Shown here: in pieces, positions 26,169-34,686 of the stretch
How the letters are laid out: each line of letters begins with the position of its first letter
Position numbering within the stretch: the stretch's first letter is position 1
Source: Niveispirillum fermenti
Lineage (GTDB): Bacteria > Pseudomonadota > Alphaproteobacteria > Azospirillales > Azospirillaceae
DNA length: 64,000 bases
Assembly (NCBI RefSeq): GCF_048066175.1
Contig: NZ_JBLTXA010000001.1
Location: 62,001-126,000 of the forward strand
Reading direction: 5' to 3'
The notes under the pieces: generated by a model
What the model saw: only the letters and a program-made list of their open reading frames with translations
What the model was told of the DNA's origin: nothing
The model's database searches: none
Position numbers and translations under genes: made by a program

Positions 26169-26545
26169 GACTTGTACCTCCTTTGCAAAAGGACAAGCGC
26201 AACCGTCCGCCGCCGGCCTGGCGCCGGGACGGTAGATACGTACAGCAAAGGTTGCACGCCCAGCCTATTCCCCCCGCCCGGGTAGCTACTCCCAGGTGTT
26301 GGTGGGGTGTTTTATTCAGCTGGCCGCCCGACATAGGGGCTGTGCCTTTGCTTCACGCGCAGTTGCGCCCCCACCTCCGGTATCTAGCCGGGTGTAGGTG
26401 GTACATAATATGCCACGGATGGGAACGCACATGGAACAGGTTTCCATGGGGGAACGGCCATGTCGCCGCCGGACGGTGAAGCCGTTCATAGGATGCCACG
26501 CCGGTATCAGCCTATGCTTCCTGCAGTTCGGGAGTGGAGGTCCAT
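26169..26545. other. intergenic region between divergent cargo genes
   Basis: About 375 bp with no supported gene. It includes an imperfect hairpin around 26371-26401 (CCACCT...AGGTGG) and AT-rich boxes such as TACATAAT (26402-26409), where the rightward nuclease promoter might lie. Confidence 0.4.
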
Positions 26546-27274
26546 ATGTTCCGACAGGCGGTGTTCGGCTTCCTCGTCCTGTTTCTTGGCGCCTTCCCCG
26601 CCGGCGGGGAGCAGCCTGCCCGCCCGCTGGCGAATTTCGACAAGGCGAAGGTCGTCGCCAGGGACAGCATCTATGCCGACCGTCGCATCGACTATTACTG
26701 CTCGTGCAGCTACACGCCGAAGAACGCATCGGGGGGCGTGATCGACAAGGCCAGCTGCGGCCTGGTCAGCAGTTCGTCCATCGCGACGCGCCTGGACTGG
26801 GAGCACGTCGTCCCTGCCTGGTTCTTCGGCAACAAGCGGTCCTGCTGGGCTAAGGTCGGGTGCAAGCCCGGCGTCGAGGGGCGGGAATGCTGTGAACGGA
26901 CCGATCCCGAGTTCAAGCAGGTGGAGGCGGACCTGCACAACCTCGTCCCGTCGGTCGCCCTGCTGAACGTCGTCCGGTCCAACCACGCCTACGGCATGGT
27001 GGAGGGCGACCCGAGGAAATACGGCCGGTGCGAGTTCGAGATCGGCGGGAACCCGAAGCGGGTCGAGCCGCCCCAATCCGTGCGCGGCGACCTGGCCCGC
27101 GTCTGGCTCTACATGATCGACACTTATGGCGTTGAGGTCACGGAGGCCGACCTGGCCGTCCTAAAGCTGTGGTCGCTCGCCGATCCGGTGGACGAATGGG
27201 AACGGCTGCGCGACCGCCGGATCGAGGCCGCCCAGGGCAACTTCAATCCCTATGTGCGGAATGCCGCGCCCTGA
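26546..27274 (+). CDS. secreted EndA/Vvn-type endonuclease I
   Basis: 242 residues. A signal peptide (MFRQAVFGFLVLFLGAFPAGG) leads into an endonuclease I domain with the beta-beta-alpha-metal motif RLDWEHVVPAWFFG (catalytic His87) and the metal-binding helix EADLHNLVPSV (Asn132). Several cysteines (CSCSY, SCWAKVGC, ECCERTD) are typical of the periplasmic or secreted Vvn family. It should degrade DNA outside the cytosol. The ATG at 26546 follows GGAGG. Confidence 0.9.
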   Translation: MFRQAVFGFLVLFLGAFPAGGEQPARPLANFDKAKVVARDSIYADRRIDYYCSCSYTPKNASGGVIDKASCGLVSSSSIATRLDWEHVVPAWFFGNKRSCWAKVGCKPGVEGRECCERTDPEFKQVEADLHNLVPSVALLNVVRSNHAYGMVEGDPRKYGRCEFEIGGNPKRVEPPQSVRGDLARVWLYMIDTYGVEVTEADLAVLKLWSLADPVDEWERLRDRRIEAAQGNFNPYVRNAAP

Positions 27275-27302
27275 ACCTAGCGGCTGGAAAGGATGGACGA
27301 CG

Positions 27303-27596
27303 ATGCGGATTTTATTGGCCGGCCTACTGGGTGCCATGCTGACTATCCCGACGCTCCCAGCCGCGGGCCTCAGCCAGACCGACGAGCAGGTCCGGCAGGC
27401 GCTGATCCAGCAGTCGATCGCCAGCTATCCCGGCAACTGCCCCTGCCCTTACAACACTGCCGCCAACGGCAGCCGGTGCGGGAAGCGCAGCGCCTACAGC
27501 AAGCCAGGCGGCCACGCGCCGCTGTGCTTCCCCCAAGACGTGACGGACAAGATGGTCGAGGACTATCGGCGGGCGAACGGGGCCAAGCCGAAGTAA
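27303..27596 (+). CDS. small secreted cysteine-containing protein
   Basis: 97 residues with a signal peptide (MRILLAGLLGAMLTIPTLPAAG). The mature part contains the distinctive SYPGNCPCPYNTAANGSRCG and GHAPLCFP segments, a pattern I have seen in uncharacterised proteins; four cysteines probably pair in the periplasm. It begins 28 bp after the secreted nuclease and is probably cotranscribed, so a partner or immunity role is possible but unproven. Confidence 0.68.
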   Translation: MRILLAGLLGAMLTIPTLPAAGLSQTDEQVRQALIQQSIASYPGNCPCPYNTAANGSRCGKRSAYSKPGGHAPLCFPQDVTDKMVEDYRRANGAKPK

Positions 27597-27758
27597 CGCC
27601 CACATCGGTTCGTCGGATTCCGATTGAAATAGCCGCCGAACGAAGAAAGTTCGGTCATAGGGCTGATGCGCGTTCGCATACGACAGGATTTGTCGTCCCG
27701 CTCATCCACAGTGCAGTCAGCGGCCAAGGTGAGCCGTGTCATGGCAAGAGGATGAAGC

Positions 27759-27977
27759 ATGAGTAAGGGCAGTAAAGGCGGCGGTAGCTACCGCAGCGCA
27801 ATCAGCGGGCGGTACGTCACCGCCAAGCACGGCAAGGCCAGCCCCCACACGACGGTGCGCGAAAGCGCCGGTTCGGGTGGCGGCAACGGCAGCCACTACC
27901 GGAGCGCCATCTCGGGGCAGTACGTCACCGACGCCTACGGGAAGGCCCACCCCAAGACCACCGTCAAGGAGAGCTAA
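27759..27977 (+). CDS. small two-repeat protein (YRSAISGxYVT repeats)
   Basis: 72 residues made of two near-identical units of about 26 residues: YRSAISGRYVTAKHGKASPHTTVRES and YRSAISGQYVTDAYGKAHPKTTVKES (each written here in pieces: YRSAISG, then YVT, then GKA, then HTTV or KTTV). Such basic, glycine/serine-rich repeats are common in small bacterial proteins of unknown role. GAGGA precedes the ATG at 27759. It is followed after 2 bp by the DUF3892 gene, implying coupled translation. Confidence 0.68.
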   Translation: MSKGSKGGGSYRSAISGRYVTAKHGKASPHTTVRESAGSGGGNGSHYRSAISGQYVTDAYGKAHPKTTVKES

Positions 27978-27979
27978 CC

Positions 27980-28243
27980 ATGGCCAAGCGCTATGTCCGT
28001 GCCACCGGCAAGAACTCGCAGGGCGACATCACCTCCCTGTGCAACTCCGGTGAAACCTGGTCGCCCCGCAGCAAGGCGAACGCGATCAGCGACATCGAGA
28101 CCGGGACCCACGAATACTGGGTCAACTGGTTGAACTCGCCGGAGACGCAGATCAGGGTGGTGAACGGCCCCTCGGGCAAGTACCTCAGGACTGATCGCGA
28201 CAGCACGTCGCGCAACAACCTGGACGACCTGCCCGACTGCTGA
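27980..28243 (+). CDS. DUF3892 domain protein
   Basis: 87-residue protein. It matches the DUF3892 pattern: MAKRYVRATGKNSQGDITSLC, then WSPRSKANAISDIETGTHEYWV. These small proteins often occur in mobile or stress-related contexts; no activity is known. It starts 2 bp after the preceding repeat protein and is followed by a terminator. Confidence 0.7.
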   Translation: MAKRYVRATGKNSQGDITSLCNSGETWSPRSKANAISDIETGTHEYWVNWLNSPETQIRVVNGPSGKYLRTDRDSTSRNNLDDLPDC

Positions 28244-28253
28244 TCGACATCTC

Positions 28254-28289
28254 GGGGCCGAAGCATCGCTTCGGCCCCCGTCTTCTTTA
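28254..28289 (+). terminator. Rho-independent terminator
   Basis: An 11-bp perfect stem (GGGGCCGAAGC / GCTTCGGCCCC) with a 3-nt loop is followed by CGTCTTCTTT. It separates the DUF3892 unit from the converging WYL gene. Confidence 0.85.
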
Positions 28290-28299
28290 AGGGCTGGTG

Positions 28300-29298
28300 T
28301 CAAGGCAACGCAGCAAAGTCAGAACGCCGATAGCCATCCACCATCTTTACGAGTTCAGGAGGGGAGATCACCTCCACGGCGTCCCCCCACATATATAGGT
28401 GCCAGCACATTTCCAGCAGGCCGGCCGCGCGGAACTTCACGATGAGGGATCCATCGGCTTCGAACTCGACGGTCTGCGCCGGGTGGAAAACAAAGCCTTG
28501 CGCCTGCTGTGCGGCCTTCGGAGCGAATTTCCACACCACGTCATGTATACCGTGGGGATCTTCATAGGAGCCGAAGCAGCGTTGCGCGTGCTCAGCGAGA
28601 TCGAAACCCTCCTTCCTCAGGAAAGGGTCCGACAGGACGGTCGCCTCTTCTATGCAATCGACGCGATAATGCTGCACATCGCCGCCGGATTTTCCCAGAT
28701 CGATCGCGACGAGATAGCGTCGGGCCCCCAATAACAGCCCGTGCGGGGCAACTATCCTGTCCCGCGCCGCGATGTCCTTCTTACCCCGATAACGGATGCG
28801 CAGCTTGGACGCCCCCTTGAGGGCGGTGGAGATCGCAAGGTCTACAGCCTCCTCGCTGGTAGGCCTGGGACCGGGGCGTGCCGCATGGCCCAGAGCCATG
28901 AGCAGCGCTTCCTCGTCGGCCTCGATGCGTCGACTGCGGTCGGTCGGGATGAGGGCCAGTATCTTGGCGTGCAGGCCCCGCAGAGCCTTGGCATGATCGA
29001 TTCCCGCGCTTTTGGCCAGGGAGGCTTCTGCCAAACTCAATGCCGCGAGTTCCTCAGCCGTGGGATTCAAGAGCGGCGCGATACCGGACCTTGGCAGGTA
29101 CCAGCGTGAGCATCCCGGGTCATCGTCATCGTTGCGCTTTTCGAGTTCCGGGAAGAGGTCGCCCAAAGCCTGGATCAACCTCTGCGCGGTCCGATAGTTG
29201 CGTTCCAGCATCGCCTCGATCTCTTTCAGGCTGACGCCCCTCATCGATGTTGCCTTCGCTGCAACCCTCAATAGCTCGACCGCATTCCGGTAAGACAT
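28300..29298 (-). CDS. WYL-domain transcriptional regulator
   Basis: 332 residues. The N-terminal winged HTH (VSLKEIEAMLERNYRTAQRLIQALGDLFP) is followed by a WYL ligand-sensing domain (LRIRYRGKKDIAARDRIVAPHGLLLGARRYLVAIDL) and a WCX-type C-terminal extension (VVWKFAPKAAQQAQGFVF...). Such proteins often repress phage-defence operons and respond to nucleic-acid ligands. It is divergent from the nuclease/helicase gene with a 105-bp gap, so it is the likely regulator of that gene. Confidence 0.88.
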   Translation of the reverse strand: MSYRNAVELLRVAAKATSMRGVSLKEIEAMLERNYRTAQRLIQALGDLFPELEKRNDDDDPGCSRWYLPRSGIAPLLNPTAEELAALSLAEASLAKSAGIDHAKALRGLHAKILALIPTDRSRRIEADEEALLMALGHAARPGPRPTSEEAVDLAISTALKGASKLRIRYRGKKDIAARDRIVAPHGLLLGARRYLVAIDLGKSGGDVQHYRVDCIEEATVLSDPFLRKEGFDLAEHAQRCFGSYEDPHGIHDVVWKFAPKAAQQAQGFVFHPAQTVEFEADGSLIVKFRAAGLLEMCWHLYMWGDAVEVISPPELVKMVDGYRRSDFAALP

Positions 29299-29403
29299 TC
29301 CCTGCTCCTGAACACGCGGTACTTTCAGCCGCCTGCTGCAATCATGATGCGGGATTGGTAGGATGGAGTCGAGATTGAGGTAGCCCGTTTGGGGAGAGCG
29401 GTA

Positions 29404-32400
29404 ATGCTGAACTACCAGGGAAGGACGATCTTCTCGGCGAGTGATCTCGTCAACTTCATGGGCTGCTCACACGCGACGGTACTGGATTCCCGCAACCTCG
29501 TCACGCCGACCACGTTCGCTCCGGATGACGAAACGGCCGTCCTGCTCCAGGAGAAAGGCATCGAGCACGAGCGCACCTATCTCCAGCGCCTGCGCGACGA
29601 AGGGCGCACGGTCGTGGAGATCCCAGCGGACGGCACCTTGGAGGAACGTGCCCAGGCAACGCGGCGGGCGATGCGCGCAGGCCCCGACGTCATCTACCAG
29701 GGTGCCTTCCTTGCAGGGCGCTGGCATGGCTATTCCGACTTCCTGCTGAAGGTCGACGGCATCGACTCATCGCTGGGGTCGTTCGCCTACGAGGTGGCCG
29801 ATACCAAGCTTGCCCGGACGGCGAAGCCGAAGCACCTGATGCAGCTCTGCGTCTACGCTGAGATGCTGGCAGCCGTGCAAGGCGTCATCCCGCCGCGCAT
29901 GCACGTCGTCCTAGGGACCGGAGTGGTCGAAACCTTCCGCACGGACTCGGTGCTGCATTACTTCACCTTCGCCCGGCGCCGCTTCGAGGCGTTCGTGGAC
30001 GCCCTGCCCGCCGTGTCAAGCGGCGACCCGTGCAGCCACTGCACCTTCTGCCGGTGGGCCGACCGCTGCGACGCCGAGTGGGAGGCCGCCGACCACCTCT
30101 CGATCGTGGCCGGCATGGGACGCAGCCAGGTCGCGGCCCTGCGTGAAGCGGGCATCAACGACATCAGCGCGCTGGCAGCGCTGCCCGCCGGTACCAGGAT
30201 CCCCGGCATCCAGCCCGGCACGGTCGCCAAGCTCTCTGCCCAGGCCCGCCTCCAGGCTCACTACCGCCGGACCGGCGAGCAACAGTTGGAGTTGCTTCCG
30301 CCGGCACCGGGCCGTGGCTTCGCCCGCCTCCCCCAACCCAGCGAAGGCGACATGTTCTTCGACATGGAGGGGGACCCGCTGTTCGACGGCGGGCTGGAGT
30401 ACCTTTTCGGGATCGTCGCCATGGATGGCGGCGTGGACCGTTTCGATGCCTTCTGGTCCCATGACCGCGACGGCGAGAAGGTGGCGTTCGAGCAGGCGGT
30501 CGATTTCATGACGGCCCGCATCGCGCGGTATCCCGGCGCCCATATCTACCATTACGCCTCGTACGAAGAGACGGCCCTGAAGCGGCTGGCCATGTACCAC
30601 GGGACCCGCGAGAACGAGGTGGACGACATCCTGCGCGGCAACCGGCTGGTAGACCTCTACAAGGTCGTGGCGGAATCCGTCCGCACGTCGGAACCCCGCT
30701 ATTCCATCAAGAACATGGAGGCCTTCTACCTGCCCGGCGGTCGCCAGGGGGAGGTCAAGACCGCCGGCGACAGCATCGTCATCTATGAGCGCTGGCGGCG
30801 CCTCGGCGGCGACCAGCTGCTCCGGGAGATCGCCGACTACAACGAGGTCGATTGCCGATCCACGAGAGGGTGCCGCGACTGGCTGCTATCGCTCCGGCCG
30901 CCGGGGACGCCGTGGTTCACCGGACGTACGGTGACGCCCATCACCCCTGAGAAAACGATGGAGCGGCAGGAAGCGGAAGAACGCACGCAGCGCCTGGCCG
31001 ACGCCTTGGTGGCTGGCAACGATGAGCCATGGCGGCAGCTGCTCGCGGACCTGTTGGAATTCCATCGGCGGGAGGCGAAGCCAACCTGGTGGGCCATGTT
31101 CGCGCGCCAGGACATGGACCATGACGCCCTGCTTGAAGACGCGGAATGCATTGCCGGCCTCCAGCCGCATCCGACGATCCGGCCCCGGGCAGAAGGAAAG
31201 TCTGCCGTCTACGCCTTCACCTTCCCGGCGCAGGACTTCAAGATACGTGTCGGTGACAAGCCGGTACGTTCGGGCACCCTTGAGCCGGCCGGCGAGATCA
31301 TATCGCTCGACGAGGACAACGGCGTCATCGAGTTGAAGCTGGGGCCCAGTAGGTCACCTATAGTGCCGGGAAGCGCCCTGATCCCCGAGGGTCCCGTGGG
31401 CGACAAGGTCCTGCGCGCCGCGATCTACCGATACGCGGAGGATGTCGCCAGGGGCGGCGTAAAGTATCCCGCCGTAACCGCGATCCTGCGCCAGGATCGG
31501 CCGCGGTTCATGGGCAGGCCGCCGAACCAGGCCGTCGTGCCGGAGGGGATGGACGCCACCACCGGGATGGTTGAAGCCCTTCGGGTATTGGACGACAGCT
31601 ACCTGCTTGTGCAGGGCCCTCCGGGCGCGGGCAAGACCTATTCGTCGGCCCAGGCGATCGTCGCGCTCCTCGCCGCCGGGAAGCGCATCGGGGTGGCGTC
31701 CAATTCGCACAAGGCAATCAACAACCTGCTGAAGGAGGTGGAGGCGATGGCCACCGCCCAAGGGCTGCGTTGCCAGGGCATGAAGAAGTCGTCGCGAGAG
31801 GACCAGGTGCTCGGCACCGGGGGCTGGATCGAGGACGTGATCGGCGGAAGCGGCAGCGGGGTGCTTCCCCACCATCGGCTGGCCGCCGGCACGGCCTGGC
31901 ATTTCGCGCGGGAGGAGTTGGACCAGGCGTTCGACTACCTGTTCATCGACGAGGCAGGCCAAGTGAGCTTGGCGAATATCGTGGCCATGGGCATGGCCGC
32001 CCGCAACATCGTGCTGGTTGGGGACCAGATGCAGCTCTCCCAGCCGATCAAGGGCACGCATCCCGGCGGCAGCGGCCAGTCGGCACTTGATCACCTCCTG
32101 GAGGGACATGCGACGGTGCCGGCCGACCAAGGGGTGTTCCTGCCGATCACCCGCCGCATGCACCCGGACTTGTGCCGGTTCATATCCGAGGCGATGTACG
32201 ACCGGCGGCTGGAAGCTGAGCCGAGCACGGCCAACCAGCGTGTCGAGGTCGACGTCTCGAAGGACCCGGAAGCGCTTGCCCCGGCGGGGCTGCGCTTCGT
32301 CAAGGTCGAGCATGCTGGATGTACTCAGCGGTCGGAAGAGGAAGCGGCTCGGTTGGATACCACCTACCGGGCGCTGCTCGGCGGCCACTGGACCGACCGA

Positions 32401-32769
32401 AATGGAAGACGCCATTACATCGGGGTGGACGACATCCTGGTGGTCTCTCCCTACAACATGCAGGTCGATCTGTTGAAGCGCGTCCTGCCGGAGGGGGCAC
32501 GGGTGGGCACGGTGGACAAGTTCCAGGGCCAGGAGGCGGCTGTCGTCTTGGTGTCGATGGCGACATCGTCTGGAGATGACCTGCCGAGGAACATCGAGTT
32601 CCTTTACAGCCGGAACCGGCTCAATGTGGCTGTGAGCCGAGCACGATGCTTAGCGGTCATCTATGCAAATTCACGGCTGCTTGAGGTTTCTTGTTCGAAG
32701 ATAAGGCAAATGGAGCTGGTAAATGGTCTTTGCTGTGCCCAGCAATTCGCTACCATGACATTCAGATAG
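29404..32769 (+). CDS. TM0106-type RecB-like nuclease fused to a superfamily 1 helicase
   Basis: 1121 residues. The N-terminal RecB-like nuclease has YEVADTKLA and QLCVYAEML, then a cysteine cluster (CSHCTFCRWADRC) that may hold an iron-sulphur centre. An RNase-H-like segment with FFDMEGDP and ADYNEVDCRST follows. The C-terminal DNA2/SMUBP2-like helicase has Walker A QGPPGAGKT (about 737-745), Walker B LFIDEAGQ (about 846-853), VGDQMQLSQP, KFQGQEA and NVAVSRAR. All catalytic motifs are present. The ATG at 29404 follows GGGGAGAG. Fusions of this kind are frequent in defence islands; the WYL neighbour agrees. Confidence 0.88.
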   Translation: MLNYQGRTIFSASDLVNFMGCSHATVLDSRNLVTPTTFAPDDETAVLLQEKGIEHERTYLQRLRDEGRTVVEIPADGTLEERAQATRRAMRAGPDVIYQGAFLAGRWHGYSDFLLKVDGIDSSLGSFAYEVADTKLARTAKPKHLMQLCVYAEMLAAVQGVIPPRMHVVLGTGVVETFRTDSVLHYFTFARRRFEAFVDALPAVSSGDPCSHCTFCRWADRCDAEWEAADHLSIVAGMGRSQVAALREAGINDISALAALPAGTRIPGIQPGTVAKLSAQARLQAHYRRTGEQQLELLPPAPGRGFARLPQPSEGDMFFDMEGDPLFDGGLEYLFGIVAMDGGVDRFDAFWSHDRDGEKVAFEQAVDFMTARIARYPGAHIYHYASYEETALKRLAMYHGTRENEVDDILRGNRLVDLYKVVAESVRTSEPRYSIKNMEAFYLPGGRQGEVKTAGDSIVIYERWRRLGGDQLLREIADYNEVDCRSTRGCRDWLLSLRPPGTPWFTGRTVTPITPEKTMERQEAEERTQRLADALVAGNDEPWRQLLADLLEFHRREAKPTWWAMFARQDMDHDALLEDAECIAGLQPHPTIRPRAEGKSAVYAFTFPAQDFKIRVGDKPVRSGTLEPAGEIISLDEDNGVIELKLGPSRSPIVPGSALIPEGPVGDKVLRAAIYRYAEDVARGGVKYPAVTAILRQDRPRFMGRPPNQAVVPEGMDATTGMVEALRVLDDSYLLVQGPPGAGKTYSSAQAIVALLAAGKRIGVASNSHKAINNLLKEVEAMATAQGLRCQGMKKSSREDQVLGTGGWIEDVIGGSGSGVLPHHRLAAGTAWHFAREELDQAFDYLFIDEAGQVSLANIVAMGMAARNIVLVGDQMQLSQPIKGTHPGGSGQSALDHLLEGHATVPADQGVFLPITRRMHPDLCRFISEAMYDRRLEAEPSTANQRVEVDVSKDPEALAPAGLRFVKVEHAGCTQRSEEEAARLDTTYRALLGGHWTDRNGRRHYIGVDDILVVSPYNMQVDLLKRVLPEGARVGTVDKFQGQEAAVVLVSMATSSGDDLPRNIEFLYSRNRLNVAVSRARCLAVIYANSRLLEVSCSKIRQMELVNGLCCAQQFATMTFR

Positions 32770-32831
32770 AAAGTATTTTTCCCTGACAGCGCGAGGACAA
32801 ACGCCAAGGATCTATTTGGCCACTGCTAATG

Positions 32832-33263
32832 TCATTCACGAAAAACGCTATTAACTCTCATATCTGGAAACTCCCGATATATAGCGCTAACCAACTGGGT
32901 AAAACCAAGAGAAACGATCCACTTACCGAGTTGGTGGAAGTAACTCAAAAAAGCCGGCTGGAGCCGGTCGGCGATTATTGCAGCTTCAGCCTTACCCTCA
33001 CTCGTCAGCCGATACGTGCGCGGACGTCCAGTCGCTACACTCACCAACCCCTTGGTTGCCAAATTATCAATAGCGTCGTATACGCTGCGGTCGAATGGCC
33101 CGTAGTCGTAAGGAACAAAATTGAATTTTGGACCGCCAAATGCGGGTGAGGCCTTTCGGTCTATCAGGAAAAGCATTTTCATGATCTGGATGGGAGACGC
33201 GCTACCATCGGGCATGGCGGCGAGAGCCACCAAAGCAGCATCTTCCTGTGAAAAATCTGTCAT
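32832..33263 (-). CDS. YwgA/Panacea-like winged-helix protein
   Basis: 143 residues. The pattern PIQIMKMLFLIDRKA, then FNFVPYDYGPFDRSVYDAIDNLATKGLV, then YRLTSEGKAEA resembles the winged-helix core of YwgA, SocA and Panacea (DUF4065) proteins, several of which are antitoxins or phage-linked regulators. The C-terminal REFPDMRVNSVF also fits YwgA-like proteins. It is divergent from the three-gene unit starting at 33346, so it could be its regulator or antitoxin. Assignment is by eye and remote. Confidence 0.55.
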   Translation of the reverse strand: MTDFSQEDAALVALAAMPDGSASPIQIMKMLFLIDRKASPAFGGPKFNFVPYDYGPFDRSVYDAIDNLATKGLVSVATGRPRTYRLTSEGKAEAAIIADRLQPAFLSYFHQLGKWIVSLGFTQLVSAIYREFPDMRVNSVFRE

Positions 33264-33345
33264 TCCTCCCGAGCCTCTGGGCGTTGCATGGATGCACCCT
33301 ATATGTGATAACGTCAGGCTTCAATAGTATCTAGGACAGGGCAAA

Positions 33346-34104
33346 ATGTCTCTCACAGAGAATGCAAGCGGTAGAGATAATGCTGCCAGCTGGCTCTCCG
33401 ACACAATGCGAATTACCCTTTTTGGTGAGCCTCAACGGTGGGAGTTCCCAAACGGGAGCCTGACAGAGATCTTGTTTGGCTCACCTCCAGAAATGGAGCA
33501 GACCTCACGCCGGGGCGCAACGGAGACTCGGCTAGAGGCCACTAAGCATGAGGGCTTCCAAATTAACATCGTCCGTCAAGGCGGGCGAATAGATATTCAC
33601 GTACTGACAGATGAAGTATTCGACGATTCATCATCAATGATAAGGCCAATTAATGATTTTGCCCCTGTCATTAATAGAATAACAAAAGAAATAAATAAGA
33701 TTTCCACATCATTTTCTCGAGTTGGAGCGGGGGCTAGTCTTATTCAACCACAAAGCGATACTGTTGAAGTGTATAAAATCTTGAAGCAGCGATTTCCATG
33801 TTTATTAGTTGATACAGATAACTGTGATGATTTTCTATATCAAATCAATCCTTATACCATTGATGAAGATATTAGACTTAATCATTTGGAGCGATGGTCA
33901 CACGGAGTTTTTGAACGCATTGACATCCCTGTTATGGGGGGGGGCTTTGAGGGCGGGAGCATCCAAAGCCGATTGGTAGGCGTAAAACTTGACCTTGATT
34001 ATAACACCGGAGTCGATTTACGATTGAATCTCGATGCCAATCGAGCCTCTTCATTACTAGAGAAGCTCGTCGTATCAATGTTCGAGCGGATGGATGGGTT
34101 ATGA
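33346..34104 (+). CDS. unknown protein, first gene of an AT-rich three-gene unit
   Basis: 252 residues, no signal peptide or transmembrane helix. Alternating beta strands (INIVRQGGRIDIHVLTDEVF) are followed by a helical segment and a C-terminal DYNTGVDLRLNLDANRASSLLEKLV. A remote similarity to TIGR04255-type proteins is possible but not supported by a clear motif. Codons are much more AT-rich than the nuclease/helicase upstream. It overlaps the next gene by 4 bp. No function can be assigned. Confidence 0.65.
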   Translation: MSLTENASGRDNAASWLSDTMRITLFGEPQRWEFPNGSLTEILFGSPPEMEQTSRRGATETRLEATKHEGFQINIVRQGGRIDIHVLTDEVFDDSSSMIRPINDFAPVINRITKEINKISTSFSRVGAGASLIQPQSDTVEVYKILKQRFPCLLVDTDNCDDFLYQINPYTIDEDIRLNHLERWSHGVFERIDIPVMGGGFEGGSIQSRLVGVKLDLDYNTGVDLRLNLDANRASSLLEKLVVSMFERMDGL

Positions 34105-34682
34105 TGCTCGGAATTGGGACTTTACTTGGACCTAAAAGTCGTTTTATTAACCGATCCCCGCAGCACGGCACCTTCCGCGCGCTTCGTGATGATGAGGCGT
34201 ATGCTTCTGACGTGGACGACATCGTCTCGTTCACTCATGTTTATTCGGGAGGAGTGCAGCGTATTTTTAAGTCGTCTCCCGAATTTTCTACTTTTTTAGT
34301 TGGAGAGGTGCGCGATACTGCAATTAACTGGTCTTTCAACGACGTCAGCTTCTCGTCAGCATTGGGTTCTTACAACACGAAGGTCCCAGCGTGGGTTTCC
34401 GCAATGTACGATGCGAGCCTTCAGTCAGTTGAGGACGAAGATATTCTCGCGATGTTCGATGCACTAGAGGAAGCAATTTACACGGATCTCGCCAAGCTTG
34501 ACCGGGAATTGGCATATATTGACGTTCACCGGTTGGCGCCGGAATTCATAGTCGGTATACCTCGAGCTCTTTTTCCGTTGAATGGACACCTTCTAAATTG
34601 GCAGCCTTACGTTAAGAGAGCTTGGTTTGCCTTGGCAAATAGAAAATTGGACGTGAGCGAGCTCCTTCAGGGACTTCTTTGA
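34101..34682 (+). CDS. unknown protein, second gene of the unit
   Basis: 193 residues beginning MMLGIGTLLGPKSRF; a start three bases later is equally good. No membrane helix, signal peptide or known motif is seen. The central helical part is acidic (SVEDEDILAMFDALEEAIYTDL). The ATG overlaps the previous stop (34101-34104), so the two proteins are probably made in fixed ratio. Codon use is AT-rich like its neighbours. Confidence 0.62.
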   Translation: MMLGIGTLLGPKSRFINRSPQHGTFRALRDDEAYASDVDDIVSFTHVYSGGVQRIFKSSPEFSTFLVGEVRDTAINWSFNDVSFSSALGSYNTKVPAWVSAMYDASLQSVEDEDILAMFDALEEAIYTDLAKLDRELAYIDVHRLAPEFIVGIPRALFPLNGHLLNWQPYVKRAWFALANRKLDVSELLQGLL

Positions 34683-34686
34683 CCAG

